Assembly (NCBI GenBank): GCA_045631465.1
Contig: JAZQUV010000033.1
Span: 1 to 64,000, forward strand
Direction: 5' to 3'
DNA length: 64,000 bases
Origin: Aphodosoma sp045631465
GTDB lineage: Bacteria > Bacteroidota > Bacteroidia > Bacteroidales > Paludibacteraceae
A model generated the notes under the pieces. That model did not search any database. It was not told where the DNA came from and worked only from the letters and a program-made list of their open reading frames with translations. Positions 7,777 to 16,333 of the stretch are shown here, piece by piece; position 1 is the first letter of the stretch; every line of letters begins with the position of its first letter. Position numbers and translations under genes: made by a program.

Positions 7777-8595
7777 ATGACAGAAAAAATACACAACACA
7801 CCTTGCGGTAAAATTCATTATTGGATAAATAAAACTGCGCATAACTCTACCCCACAATTAGTATTTCTGCCAGGACTAACAGCCGACCACCGACTTTTCG
7901 ACAAACAAATAGAATATTTCAAGAGCAAATACCCTATATTTGTATGGGATGCCCCAGCTCATGGAGCATCATGGCCTTTTGACTTCAATTTCAATCTTAC
8001 AAACAAAGTTCATTGGCTTAACGAAATATTACAAAAAGAAGATTTCAACAAACCTATTATAATCGGACAATCAATGGGTGCCTATGTCGGTCAAGTTTAT
8101 TCCGAATTCTACCCAAACCAACTACATGGATTCATCTCTATCGACTCGGCTCCTCTCCAACGCGAATATACTACAGCATTTGAAATATGGCTTTTGAAAA
8201 GAATGGAACCCATCTATCGTCTCTGCCCTTGGAAAATGCTATTATCATCAGGTTCAAAGGGTGTATCTACAACCGAATATGGCAGACAGCTTATGCTCGA
8301 CATGATGACAACATACAACACGGATAAAGAACGTTACACTCGCCTTTCTGGACATGGTATGAAGATACTTGGCGAGGCTATAGATGCCAACCTTCCATAC
8401 CAAATCAATTGTCCTGCGCTACTTATCTGTGGCGAAAAAGACCACGCAGGCTCATCCATCCGTCACAACAAAGCTTGGCACAAAAACACTGGCATACCGC
8501 TCGTATGGATTCCAAATACTGGTCACAACTCCAATACCGATGCCCCAACACTTGTAAATCAACTCATTGATGATTTTATAAAAAATTATAACTAA
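7777..8595 (+). CDS. Alpha/beta hydrolase
   Basis: 272 residues. The nucleophile elbow is GQSMGAY, the oxyanion region LPGLTADHRLF is near residue 32, the acid is likely in CGEKDHAGSS, and the catalytic His is in PNTGHNSNTDAP near the C-terminus. No signal peptide, so it is cytoplasmic. It acts on an ester, thioester or C-C bond, but the substrate is unknown. It ends 80 nt before the TPP riboswitch and separately from the thi promoter, so no thiamin role is implied. Confidence 0.85.
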   Translation: MTEKIHNTPCGKIHYWINKTAHNSTPQLVFLPGLTADHRLFDKQIEYFKSKYPIFVWDAPAHGASWPFDFNFNLTNKVHWLNEILQKEDFNKPIIIGQSMGAYVGQVYSEFYPNQLHGFISIDSAPLQREYTTAFEIWLLKRMEPIYRLCPWKMLLSSGSKGVSTTEYGRQLMLDMMTTYNTDKERYTRLSGHGMKILGEAIDANLPYQINCPALLICGEKDHAGSSIRHNKAWHKNTGIPLVWIPNTGHNSNTDAPTLVNQLIDDFIKNYN

Positions 8596-8600
8596 AAATA

Positions 8601-8632
8601 TTTGGTGATATAAAAAAATTGGCGTAAATTTG
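8601..8632 (+). promoter_or_regulatory. Promoter of the thiamin operon
   Basis: TTTG (8601-8604), 20 nt, TAAATTTG (8625-8632), placed so that the transcript begins just before the TPP riboswitch. Confidence 0.7.
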
Positions 8633-8675
8633 CCACCGAAATTAAAACTCGATATCGTAATCGATAATTTGAAAC

Positions 8676-8760
8676 AAAGGGGTGCTTTTCGGGATGCACG
8701 AAAAGCTGAGATTATACCCTCGAACCTGATGCAGTTAGTACTGCCGTAGGAATTGTGGAT
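8676..8760 (+). promoter_or_regulatory. TPP riboswitch (THI element)
   Basis: Conserved blocks of the thi box are present in order: GGGGTGC (8679-8685), a variable P3 hairpin, CTGAGA (8705-8710), ATACCC, then GAACCTGAT (8722-8730), CAGTTAGTACTGCCGTAGGAA. It precedes a terminator hairpin and the whole thiSEGCHF-thiD operon, so it should turn the operon off by premature termination when thiamin pyrophosphate is abundant. Confidence 0.95.
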
Positions 8761-8775
8761 ATGAAAAAAATATAT

Positions 8776-8807
8776 AGCGTATGTCCACCTTCGACATACG
8801 CTTTTTT
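8776..8807 (+). terminator. Riboswitch-controlled terminator
   Basis: A perfect 10-bp stem AGCGTATGTC/GACATACGCT with a 7-nt loop followed by TTTTTT. It lies 16 nt past the aptamer and 56 nt before thiS, as expected for the expression platform of a transcription-terminating riboswitch. Confidence 0.9.
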
Positions 8808-8862
8808 GTTCTACACGAAGAACACCTCTTTGTTACTCATCATTAACTTAATCTTTAACAAA

Positions 8863-9060
8863 ATGAAAATCAGAGTAAACAACAAAGAGGTGGAGACCCA
8901 AGCTCGTAATCTGCAAGCTCTCTCCCAAGAATTAAATTTTCCCCAAACTGGTATAGCCGTAGCTGTAAATAATCGCATCATACCTCGTACGCAATGGGAG
9001 CATTATATCCTAAACAAAAATGATGATTTAATTATCATCAAAGCTGTGTGTGGAGGATAA
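8863..9060 (+). CDS. thiS: Sulfur carrier protein ThiS
   Basis: 65 residues from the ATG at 8863, ending in the Gly-Gly that is adenylated and converted to a thiocarboxylate to donate sulfur for the thiazole ring. The small ubiquitin-like pattern (MKIRVNNKEVE, then IAVAVNNRIIPR) is clear. A longer frame from 8755 would start inside the riboswitch and is rejected. First gene of the operon; its stop overlaps the region just before thiE by a few bases. Confidence 0.95.
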   Translation: MKIRVNNKEVETQARNLQALSQELNFPQTGIAVAVNNRIIPRTQWEHYILNKNDDLIIIKAVCGG

Positions 9061-9064
9061 TGCT

Positions 9065-9691
9065 ATGGTGCAATTTATCACACATCACACCGACCGATAT
9101 TCTTATATCGACTCGGCTACTTTGGCATTGAAAGGCGGTTGCAAATGGGTGCAATTGCGCATAAAAGATGCCGATAAAGAGCTAATCTACAACACTGCTC
9201 TACAAATCAAAGCTCTATGTCGCGAATATAATGCTACTTTCATCATCGACGACCATGTTGATATTGCCAAAAGCGTAGGAGCCGATGGCGTACACCTTGG
9301 CAAATTGGATATGCCTATTGCCAAAGCAAGACAATTATTGGGGGATAAATTCCTAATTGGCGGCACTGCCAACACTTTCCAAGACGTTAAAAATCACTAT
9401 GAGGCTGGAGCCGACTACATCGGTTGCGGTCCACTTCGCTATACTACCACCAAAAGCAACCTCTCGCCTATATTAGGCTATGATGGATACCAAAAAATCA
9501 TAGAACAAATGAGGGTGGCACAAATCAATATTCCTATCGTGGCCATCGGCGGAATCACAGAGGACGACATTACCCACTTGATGCAAATCGGACTCAATGG
9601 CATTGCTTTGAGCGGTAGTATACTACGTGCCGAAAATCCAATAAACGAAATGAATAACATTATAAAACTTACTGAATTATGGAAAGATTAA
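9065..9691 (+). CDS. thiE: Thiamine phosphate synthase
   Basis: 208 residues from the ATG at 9065 (MVQFITHHTD). The ATG at 9050 lies inside thiS and adds only five residues. It joins hydroxymethylpyrimidine pyrophosphate to thiazole phosphate. Visible motifs: QLRIKDADKE, DDHVDIAKSVGADGVHLG, and the phosphate-binding end GIALSGSI. The operon also encodes a second ThiE/TenI-like domain fused to ThiD at 13859-15280. The 3' end overlaps thiG by 13 nt, suggesting translational coupling. Confidence 0.93.
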   Translation: MVQFITHHTDRYSYIDSATLALKGGCKWVQLRIKDADKELIYNTALQIKALCREYNATFIIDDHVDIAKSVGADGVHLGKLDMPIAKARQLLGDKFLIGGTANTFQDVKNHYEAGADYIGCGPLRYTTTKSNLSPILGYDGYQKIIEQMRVAQINIPIVAIGGITEDDITHLMQIGLNGIALSGSILRAENPINEMNNIIKLTELWKD

Positions 9692-10455
9692 TAATTGCTG
9701 GTCATGAATTCGACTCTCGCCTATTCTTAGGAACTGGCAAATTTCGTTCTAACGAACAAATGAAGGCTGCAATCGTTGCTTCGGGCACCGAAATGGTTAC
9801 TGCCGCTATGAAACGCATCGACTTAAACGACAAAGAGGATGATTTATTAAATCATATCTTAAGTCCGAATGTACAGCTACTTCCAAATACATCGGGTGTT
9901 CGCAATGCCGAAGAGGCTATATTTGCAGCCCAAATGGCTCGTGAGGCTTTCGGCACTAATTGGTTGAAACTGGAGATTCATCCCGACCCTAAATACCTAC
10001 TACCCGACTCTATTGAAACACTAAAAGCCACCGAAAAATTGGTAAAACTTGGTTTTGTCGTGCTCCCTTATTGCCAAGCCGACCCTACGCTATGCAAACA
10101 TCTCGAAGAGGCTGGTGCTGCTACCGTGATGCCTCTTGGAGCTCCTATTGGCACAAATAAGGGTCTACAAACTCGCGACTTTTTGCGCATTATCATCGAG
10201 CAAGCCAATGTTCCTGTGATTGTCGACGCTGGCATTGGTGCTCCTAGTCATGCTGCCGAGGCTATGGAAATGGGTGCCTCTGCTTGCTTGGTCAATACAG
10301 CCATCGCTGTGGCTGGCAATCCAATAGAAATGGCTATTGCCTTCAAAGAGGCTGTTATTGCCGGTCGTCGCGCCTACGAAGCTGGACTAGGCCATATCAG
10401 TTACAATTTTAATGCATCTGCTTCATCTCCTTTAACTCAATTCTTAAATGATTAA
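9679..10455 (+). CDS. thiG: Thiazole synthase
   Basis: 258 residues. Forms the thiazole phosphate ring from deoxyxylulose phosphate, dehydroglycine (from ThiH) and ThiS thiocarboxylate. The start MERLIIAGHEFDSRLFLGTGKF is typical. The Schiff-base lysine lies in the NWLKLEIHPDPKYLLPD segment, and VDAGIGAPSHAAEAMEMG is the phosphate-binding end of the barrel. It overlaps thiE by 13 nt and is followed 4 nt later by thiC. Confidence 0.96.
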   Translation: MERLIIAGHEFDSRLFLGTGKFRSNEQMKAAIVASGTEMVTAAMKRIDLNDKEDDLLNHILSPNVQLLPNTSGVRNAEEAIFAAQMAREAFGTNWLKLEIHPDPKYLLPDSIETLKATEKLVKLGFVVLPYCQADPTLCKHLEEAGAATVMPLGAPIGTNKGLQTRDFLRIIIEQANVPVIVDAGIGAPSHAAEAMEMGASACLVNTAIAVAGNPIEMAIAFKEAVIAGRRAYEAGLGHISYNFNASASSPLTQFLND

Positions 10456-10459
10456 TACT

Positions 10460-12037
10460 ATGGAAGATAAAAAATATTACGCTCAACGCGAAAAGGTATA
10501 TATGAATGGTTCTCTATTCCCATTCATCAAGGTTGGCATGCAAAAGGTCAACCTTACTCCTACGGTCGAATTTGTTAATGGCAAAAAGGTCACTACACCT
10601 AACAATCCAATCTATATATACGACACTAGCGGACCATACTCCGACCCGAACATCCAAACTGACGCTAATCGAGGTATAGAAAAAATACGACGTGAATGGA
10701 TTGAAATGCGCAAGGAAAAAGGTCAACCTATCGGACAAATGGCTTGTGCTCGTGCTGGCATCATCACGCCCGAAATGGAGTATGTTGCAATACGCGAGAA
10801 TATGAATTGTCACGAATTAGGCGTCGATACATACATTACTCCCGAATTCGTGCGTCAAGAGATTGCCGAAGGTCGTGCCGTATTGCCTGCCAATATCAAC
10901 CACCCCGAATCTGAACCTATGATTATTGGTAGAAATTTCCTAGTAAAAATCAACACCAACATTGGCAATTCTGCCACTACATCAAGCATCGACGAGGAGG
11001 TCGAAAAAGCTGTATGGAGTTGCAAATTCGGTGGCGATACTTTGATGGATCTATCTACTGGCAACAATATTCACGAAACACGAGAATGGATACTCCGAAA
11101 TAGTCCTGTACCTATAGGCACAGTGCCTATATATCAGGCACTTGAAAAAGTAAATGGCAAAGTTGAAGATTTGACATGGGAGATATATCGCGATACGCTC
11201 ATCGAACAATGCGAGCAAGGTGTCGACTATTTTACTATTCATGCGGGCATTCGTCTTCACAATGTGCACCTTGCCAACCAACGTCTTACTGGCATTGTGA
11301 GTCGTGGTGGTAGCATCATAAGCAAATGGTGCCTTATTCACAATCGCGAGAGTTTCTTGTATGAGCATTTCAACGAAATATGCGATATTCTCGCTCAATA
11401 TGATGTTGCTGTATCGTTGGGCGACGGATTGCGCCCTGGCTCTATCCATGATGCCAACGACGAAGCACAATTTGCTGAATTAGACACTCTTGGCGAATTA
11501 GTCCTACGTGCTTGGGACAAAAATGTTCAGGCCTTTGTTGAGGGTCCTGGTCATGTACCTTTGCATAAAATCAAAGAGAACATGGACCGACAAATAAATA
11601 GTTGCCACAATGCCCCTTTCTACACATTAGGACCTCTTGTCACCGACATTGCGCCTGGCTACGACCATATTACATCTGCCATCGGGGCTACTCAAATCGG
11701 TTGGTTGGGCACTGCTATGCTCTGCTATGTCACTCCCAAAGAGCACCTTGGCTTGCCTAACAAGGAGGATGTGCGCACTGGTGTTATAACCTACAAAATT
11801 GCTGCTCATGCGGCTGATATTGCCAAAGGCCACCCTGGTGCTCTCATTCGCGATAATGCATTGAGCAAAGCGCGTTTTGAGTTCCGTTGGCGCGACCAAT
11901 TCCACCTCAGCCTCGACCCCGACCGCGCTTTGGAATATTTCAACGAGGGACGACATACCGACCAGGAATACTGCACTATGTGCGGACCTCATTTCTGTGC
12001 AATGAAACTTAGTAGAGATTTAAAAGAGATTAAATAG
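10460..12037 (+). CDS. thiC: Phosphomethylpyrimidine synthase (ThiC)
   Basis: 525 residues from the ATG at 10460; an ATG at 10448, overlapping thiG by 8 nt, is an equally possible start. It rearranges aminoimidazole ribotide into hydroxymethylpyrimidine phosphate by radical SAM chemistry. The C-terminal cluster motif CxxCxxxxC is present in YCTMCGPHFCAMK. MACARAGIITPEMEYVAIREN and the FVEGPGHVP segment are family hallmarks. Most Gammaproteobacterial ThiC are over 600 residues; this shorter form lacks the long N-terminal domain. Followed 2 nt later by thiH. Confidence 0.97.
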   Translation: MEDKKYYAQREKVYMNGSLFPFIKVGMQKVNLTPTVEFVNGKKVTTPNNPIYIYDTSGPYSDPNIQTDANRGIEKIRREWIEMRKEKGQPIGQMACARAGIITPEMEYVAIRENMNCHELGVDTYITPEFVRQEIAEGRAVLPANINHPESEPMIIGRNFLVKINTNIGNSATTSSIDEEVEKAVWSCKFGGDTLMDLSTGNNIHETREWILRNSPVPIGTVPIYQALEKVNGKVEDLTWEIYRDTLIEQCEQGVDYFTIHAGIRLHNVHLANQRLTGIVSRGGSIISKWCLIHNRESFLYEHFNEICDILAQYDVAVSLGDGLRPGSIHDANDEAQFAELDTLGELVLRAWDKNVQAFVEGPGHVPLHKIKENMDRQINSCHNAPFYTLGPLVTDIAPGYDHITSAIGATQIGWLGTAMLCYVTPKEHLGLPNKEDVRTGVITYKIAAHAADIAKGHPGALIRDNALSKARFEFRWRDQFHLSLDPDRALEYFNEGRHTDQEYCTMCGPHFCAMKLSRDLKEIK

Positions 12038-12039
12038 TT

Positions 12040-13170
12040 ATGTTCAGCGAAGAAATAGAAAAACTTTCGTGGGATGATACTACACGAATGATTTATGCTA
12101 AAACTGACGCAGATGTGCGCCGTGCATTGAGCAAAGAACATTGTGATGTAGAGGATTTTATGGCTCTCATTTCGCCTGCTGCAATTCCCTATTTGGAAGA
12201 TATGGCTGCACTGAGCAAGCACTATACGCAGGAGCGTTTTGGACGCACTATGTCACTCTTTATTCCTCTATATCTGACCAATTCGTGCGCCAATTCGTGC
12301 ATCTATTGTGGATTTCATGTCAGCAACCCTATGCCTCGCACTATACTAACGTTTGAGGAGATGGAAAACGAATATAAGGCTATCAAACAATTGGGTCCTT
12401 TCGAAAACCTACTGCTTGTGACGGGCGAAAATCCTGCCAAAGCTGGTGTGCCATATCTTGCCAAGGCTCTCGATATTGCAAAGCAATATTTTGCTAATCT
12501 CAAAATAGAGGTTATGCCTTTGAAGTCTGAAGAATACAAAGAACTGACCGAGCATGGTCTGAATGGTGTTATCTGTTTTCAAGAGACATACAACAAAGAG
12601 AGATATAATATCTATCACCCTCGTGGCATGAAGTCTAAATTCGATTGGCGTGTCAATGCTCCCGACCGCATGGGCGAAGCTGGCGTGCACTCTATTGGCA
12701 TGGGTGTGTTGATTGGTCTTGAAGATTGGCGTACTGATGTCACATTTTTGGCTCGTCATCTTCGCTATTTGCAACGCAAATATTGGCGCACAAAGTATAG
12801 CGTAAATTTTCCACGCATGCGCCCTGCCGAGAATGGCGGATTCCAACCTAATGTGATTATGTCCGACAAGGAGTTGGCTCAACTCACATTTGCTATGCGC
12901 ATATTCGACCACGATGTGGATATCTCCTACTCTACGCGCGAAACTCCTTTCATTCGCGACAATATGGCGCCTCTTGGTGTGACTACCATGAGTGCCGAGA
13001 GTCGAACCGAACCTGGTGGATATTACACCTATCCTCAAGCTTTAGAGCAATTTTCTGTGAGCGACAATCGCACTGCGCAACAGGTATGCCAACGCTTGCG
13101 AGAACTTGGCATCGAACCTGTCTGGAAGGATTGGGATTCGTCGTTTGATTTAACTAACTTAAAGCAATGA
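12040..13170 (+). CDS. thiH: 2-iminoacetate synthase (ThiH)
   Basis: 376 residues, radical SAM enzyme splitting tyrosine to give dehydroglycine for thiazole synthesis. The CxxxCxxC cluster motif is in NSCANSCIYCGF. The N-terminal helical region and the C-terminal EPVWKDWDSSF tail fit ThiH rather than biotin synthase. A tyrosine-dependent ThiH (not the glycine oxidase ThiO) indicates an anaerobic-type thiazole route. The 3' end overlaps thiF by 4 nt (ATGA). Confidence 0.96.
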   Translation: MFSEEIEKLSWDDTTRMIYAKTDADVRRALSKEHCDVEDFMALISPAAIPYLEDMAALSKHYTQERFGRTMSLFIPLYLTNSCANSCIYCGFHVSNPMPRTILTFEEMENEYKAIKQLGPFENLLLVTGENPAKAGVPYLAKALDIAKQYFANLKIEVMPLKSEEYKELTEHGLNGVICFQETYNKERYNIYHPRGMKSKFDWRVNAPDRMGEAGVHSIGMGVLIGLEDWRTDVTFLARHLRYLQRKYWRTKYSVNFPRMRPAENGGFQPNVIMSDKELAQLTFAMRIFDHDVDISYSTRETPFIRDNMAPLGVTTMSAESRTEPGGYYTYPQALEQFSVSDNRTAQQVCQRLRELGIEPVWKDWDSSFDLTNLKQ

Positions 13171-13862
13171 ACAGATATTCTCGACAATTATCTATGCCCG
13201 AAATTGGCTTAGAGGGACAACAAAAACTCAATGCCTCTAAGGTACTTATAATAGGCGCAGGTGGACTTGGTTCACCTGCTGCCCTATATCTAACTGCCGC
13301 TGGTGTGGGCACTTTGGGCATTATCGACTACGACTCTATTAGCAAAAGCAACCTCAATCGCCAAATTCTATATACCGAAAATGATATCGGTCAACCGAAG
13401 GTCGATATCGCCACTCAACGTCTTAAAGCCCTGAATAGCAACATCAACATAGTAACATATGCCGAACATCTAACTCACAACAACTACAATCGTGCGCTGG
13501 AGATTATAAGCAATTACGACATCGTGGTCGATGCTTGCGACAATATGCCAACACGCTATTTGGTAAGCGACATAGCCGACAAATTGTCCATCCCTTTCGT
13601 TTATGGTGCAATGGAGGGTTTCTGCGGCTACATCTCTGTGTTCAACGACAATGCCCATTATGTCCGATTTCGCGACCTTTGGCCCGAAGAATCTATCGAT
13701 ACGCAACTTAACATTCCTGCCATGGGCGTCACTGCTGGCGTAATCGGCTCGCTACAAGCCGTCGAGGCAATAAAAAACATATGTCATATAGACAATCACC
13801 TAGCTGGCAAATTGTTAACTATTGATTTACTAAATATGAATTTTCAACTAATCGAACTATGA
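13167..13862 (+). CDS. thiF: ThiF/MoeB/HesA family adenylyltransferase
   Basis: 231 residues. The ATP-binding motif GAGGLGSPAALYL and the NLNRQ arginine finger segment are intact, so ThiS adenylation is plausible. Compared with E. coli ThiF, the two CxxC pairs that bind structural zinc are absent and the segment that normally carries the sulfur-handling cysteine reads NIPAMGVTAG without Cys. If this pattern is real for the enzyme, sulfur must be transferred to ThiS by another protein. Overlaps both neighbours by 4 nt. The gene symbol rests mainly on operon position. Confidence 0.88.
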   Translation: MNRYSRQLSMPEIGLEGQQKLNASKVLIIGAGGLGSPAALYLTAAGVGTLGIIDYDSISKSNLNRQILYTENDIGQPKVDIATQRLKALNSNINIVTYAEHLTHNNYNRALEIISNYDIVVDACDNMPTRYLVSDIADKLSIPFVYGAMEGFCGYISVFNDNAHYVRFRDLWPEESIDTQLNIPAMGVTAGVIGSLQAVEAIKNICHIDNHLAGKLLTIDLLNMNFQLIEL

Positions 13863-15280
13863 AATTGATTGTTATTACTAAAGAAAATTTCTTTCCCAAC
13901 GAGGCTGAGTGGATCAACCAACTAATGAGTCATTGCTCACACAAAATTATTCTACACATCCGAAAACCTTCTGCCTCTGAGGCTGATATAGAGGCTCTAT
14001 TGCAACAAATCAACATTGCTCATTACTCTCGAATCGTACTGCACGACCACTTCTCTTTGGCACCTAAATATCAACTTATGGGCATTCATCTCAACCAACG
14101 TAATTCTCACATCGTCACTCTCAACGACTATTTCAACCATTGCCACATCAGTCGCTCGTGCCACTCTATCCAAGAGGTCGAAACGCATAAATCTCAATGC
14201 AACTACGTCACTCTCAGTCCTATATTCGATAGTATATCCAAACAAGGCTACAACGCTTCTTTCTCCTTCGACGAGTTGACATCTGCCTCCAAAGTAGGCA
14301 TAATCGACCACAAAGTGATTGCTCTTGGTGGCATCTCTTCTTCCAATTTCACCTCTCTTTCCAACTTTGGTTTTGGTGGTGTTGCCGTATTGGGTGCTAT
14401 ATGGAATCAGCCTAATATCGAGGCTGCTATTGAGGAACTTAACAAGTTTTTTGACCTCTATCCAACCTACAAGGTACTCTCCATTGCGGGTTCCGACCCA
14501 AGTGGTGGCGCTGGCGTGCAAGCCGACATCAAAACTATCACTGCCTTAGGCGGATACGCCGCATCTGCCATCACTGCCCTCACCGTGCAAAACACTCTTG
14601 GCGTAAAAAGTGTCTATCCTATTCCTCCTTCTGTTGTCGCCGAACAAATTGCTGTTGTAATGGACGATATCCAACCTCATGCCATAAAGATTGGCATGGT
14701 CAAAGATGCCGATATTGTGCGCACTATAGCTGCATCTATCAAGCAATACGCACCTTCATTTGTAGTCTACGACCCCGTGATGATATCAACAAGCGGACAT
14801 CGCCTCATCGACAACAATACGATTGAAATCATTGAAAATGAACTAATTCCTCTCTCTTCGCTCATCACTCCCAATCTACACGAAGCGGAAACTTTATTAC
14901 GAAGAAAAATAAATGGCATATCGGCAATGAAGATAGCTGCTCAAGAATTAGCCCATCGCTATCAAACCAATGTCTTAATCAAAGGCGGACATCTCGACAG
15001 CGACTACATGTGCGACATACTTGCTTGTGTCGATGGCGAAATCCACGAATTCACCGACCATCGCATCCCCACTCGCAACCTACACGGCACGGGTTGCACC
15101 CTATCATCTGCCATTGCCACCTATGCTGCTCAACTTATTGCAAACAAATCTCTTATCTCAAACCAAAATCTCATCTCTGCCATCCAACAAGCCAAACAAT
15201 ATGTCACCTCTGCTATCCGCATCGGAAGCACAAAAAACATAGGTAAAGGCAATGGCCCTCTATGGCATCTCACCAAATAA
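13859..15280 (+). CDS. thiD: Fusion of ThiE/TenI-like domain and HMP(-P) kinase ThiD
   Basis: 473 residues. Residues 1 to about 200 form a TIM-barrel domain related to ThiE/TenI (YVTLSPIFDSISKQGYN, then VIALGGISSSNF and GVAVLGAIW). Residues about 205-473 are ThiD, with LSIAGSDPSGGAGVQADIK at the start and GTGCTLSSAIATYAA near the end. ThiD phosphorylates hydroxymethylpyrimidine and its monophosphate. Since the operon already has a full thiE, the N-terminal domain may be a TenI-like thiazole tautomerase or a second synthase; sequence alone does not decide. Last gene of the riboswitch operon. Confidence 0.93.
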   Translation: MKLIVITKENFFPNEAEWINQLMSHCSHKIILHIRKPSASEADIEALLQQINIAHYSRIVLHDHFSLAPKYQLMGIHLNQRNSHIVTLNDYFNHCHISRSCHSIQEVETHKSQCNYVTLSPIFDSISKQGYNASFSFDELTSASKVGIIDHKVIALGGISSSNFTSLSNFGFGGVAVLGAIWNQPNIEAAIEELNKFFDLYPTYKVLSIAGSDPSGGAGVQADIKTITALGGYAASAITALTVQNTLGVKSVYPIPPSVVAEQIAVVMDDIQPHAIKIGMVKDADIVRTIAASIKQYAPSFVVYDPVMISTSGHRLIDNNTIEIIENELIPLSSLITPNLHEAETLLRRKINGISAMKIAAQELAHRYQTNVLIKGGHLDSDYMCDILACVDGEIHEFTDHRIPTRNLHGTGCTLSSAIATYAAQLIANKSLISNQNLISAIQQAKQYVTSAIRIGSTKNIGKGNGPLWHLTK

Positions 15281-15334
15281 TTTCCAATATTTTTATCTCA
15301 AAAAAGCACAAAAAAACTACATCAAAAATACATC

Positions 15335-15439
15335 AAAAAATACAATAACCCCCTCCCTACTCTAAATATACTATACAGCAACCTTCAAGCAACCTTCTCC
15401 CTACCTTCGCACCCCCCTCTAAAATACAATAAGCCCCCC
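15335..15439. repeat. ~105-bp dispersed intergenic element, copy 1
   Basis: Bounded by direct repeats AAAATACAATAACC and AAAATACAATAAGCC, with CCCTCCCTA, CTAAATATACTATACAG and the core CAGCAACCTTCAAGCAACCT between them. Two further copies lie at 53617-53724 and 54515-54619 in the same orientation. All three are intergenic. No ORF is present. This copy fills most of the space between the thiamin operon and the V-ATPase promoter. Confidence 0.85.
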
Positions 15440-15519
15440 TATCTCAAAACTCCTCATCTTACATATTTTCATTTCTAAATATTTTTTCTCACAAATACAA
15501 AAAAAAATACACATTTTGT

Positions 15520-15550
15520 TTTGTTATTAAAAAAAAGTGTTGTAACTTTG
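15520..15550 (+). promoter_or_regulatory. Promoter of the V-ATPase operon
   Basis: TTTG (15520-15523), 19 nt, TAACTTTG (15543-15550), about 80 nt before the first gene, which leaves a long AT-rich 5' leader. Confidence 0.7.
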
Positions 15551-15632
15551 CAAAGTTTATGCACACATTATTTATATAAACAAACAACCTTTTTTTAGCA
15601 AAATAATTAATAACAAAAAAATATATAAAACT

Positions 15633-16223
15633 ATGAACACAAAACTTCAAGAATTAACCGACAAAATCTATGCTGAAGGCGTAGAGAAAGGTAAAAACGA
15701 GGCTGCTGAAATCGTTGCTGCTGCAAAAGCTGAGGCTCAACGCATTAAAGAGGCTGCCGAAGCTGAGGCTCGCAAAATAGTTGAACAAGCTAATGCTAAA
15801 GCTGCCGAGACTACTAAAAACACTCAATCGGAGTTGAAACTCTACACTGAGCAATCGCTCAACGCATTGAAAACCGAAATCACTAACCTCATCTGCGACA
15901 AAGTGGCGTCTGACTCAGTGAAAGCTGCTACTGCCGACCCTAAATTCATGCAAGCTATCATCGTGGCTATCACTAAAGTATGGGTGAAAGAAGGTGCTGT
16001 AGAAATCGATGCTAAAGATGCTAAAGCTCTTGAAGAATATTTCATCGCCAACGCTAAAGATGTGCTTGAAAAAGGCGTGAAAATCAACGACGTGAAAGGT
16101 ATGAAAACCGATTTTGCTATCGCTCCTGCTAACGGTGGTTACAAAATCACTTTCGGCGACAACGAATTCATCGCTTACTTCAAAGACTTCCTCCGTCCTA
16201 AACTTGTTGAAATGCTATTTTAA
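15633..16223 (+). CDS. atpE: V-type ATP synthase subunit E
   Basis: 196 residues. The first 85 residues are an alanine/glutamate-rich coiled coil (AAEIVAAAKAEAQRIKE and similar), the peripheral-stalk part of subunit E. The C-terminal domain ends with KDFLRPKLVEMLF, typical of the family. It links the catalytic head to the membrane sector. First gene of the seven-gene operon. Codon use is strongly biased, as expected for a highly expressed gene. Confidence 0.88.
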   Translation: MNTKLQELTDKIYAEGVEKGKNEAAEIVAAAKAEAQRIKEAAEAEARKIVEQANAKAAETTKNTQSELKLYTEQSLNALKTEITNLICDKVASDSVKAATADPKFMQAIIVAITKVWVKEGAVEIDAKDAKALEEYFIANAKDVLEKGVKINDVKGMKTDFAIAPANGGYKITFGDNEFIAYFKDFLRPKLVEMLF

Positions 16224-16333
16224 AAGTTGAAAATTGAAAGTTGAAAGTTGAAAATTATCTTCGGTATTGACTTTCAAATTTAAAATTCAAATTAAATAAC
16301 TTTCAAATTTCAAATTTTAAATTTCAAATTAAA
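16224..16333 (+). repeat. Tandem-repeat spacer E-DUF2764
   Basis: 110-nt spacer. The left half is repeats of GTTGAAA(A/G), the right half repeats of TTTCAAATT, which are partly complementary to the left half. No ORF and no promoter of its own seen. Confidence 0.75.

Noticed and set aside
8755..8862. N-terminal extension of ThiS into the riboswitch
   Set aside because: The sequence is the aptamer end and terminator hairpin; ThiS homology begins at the ATG at 8863.
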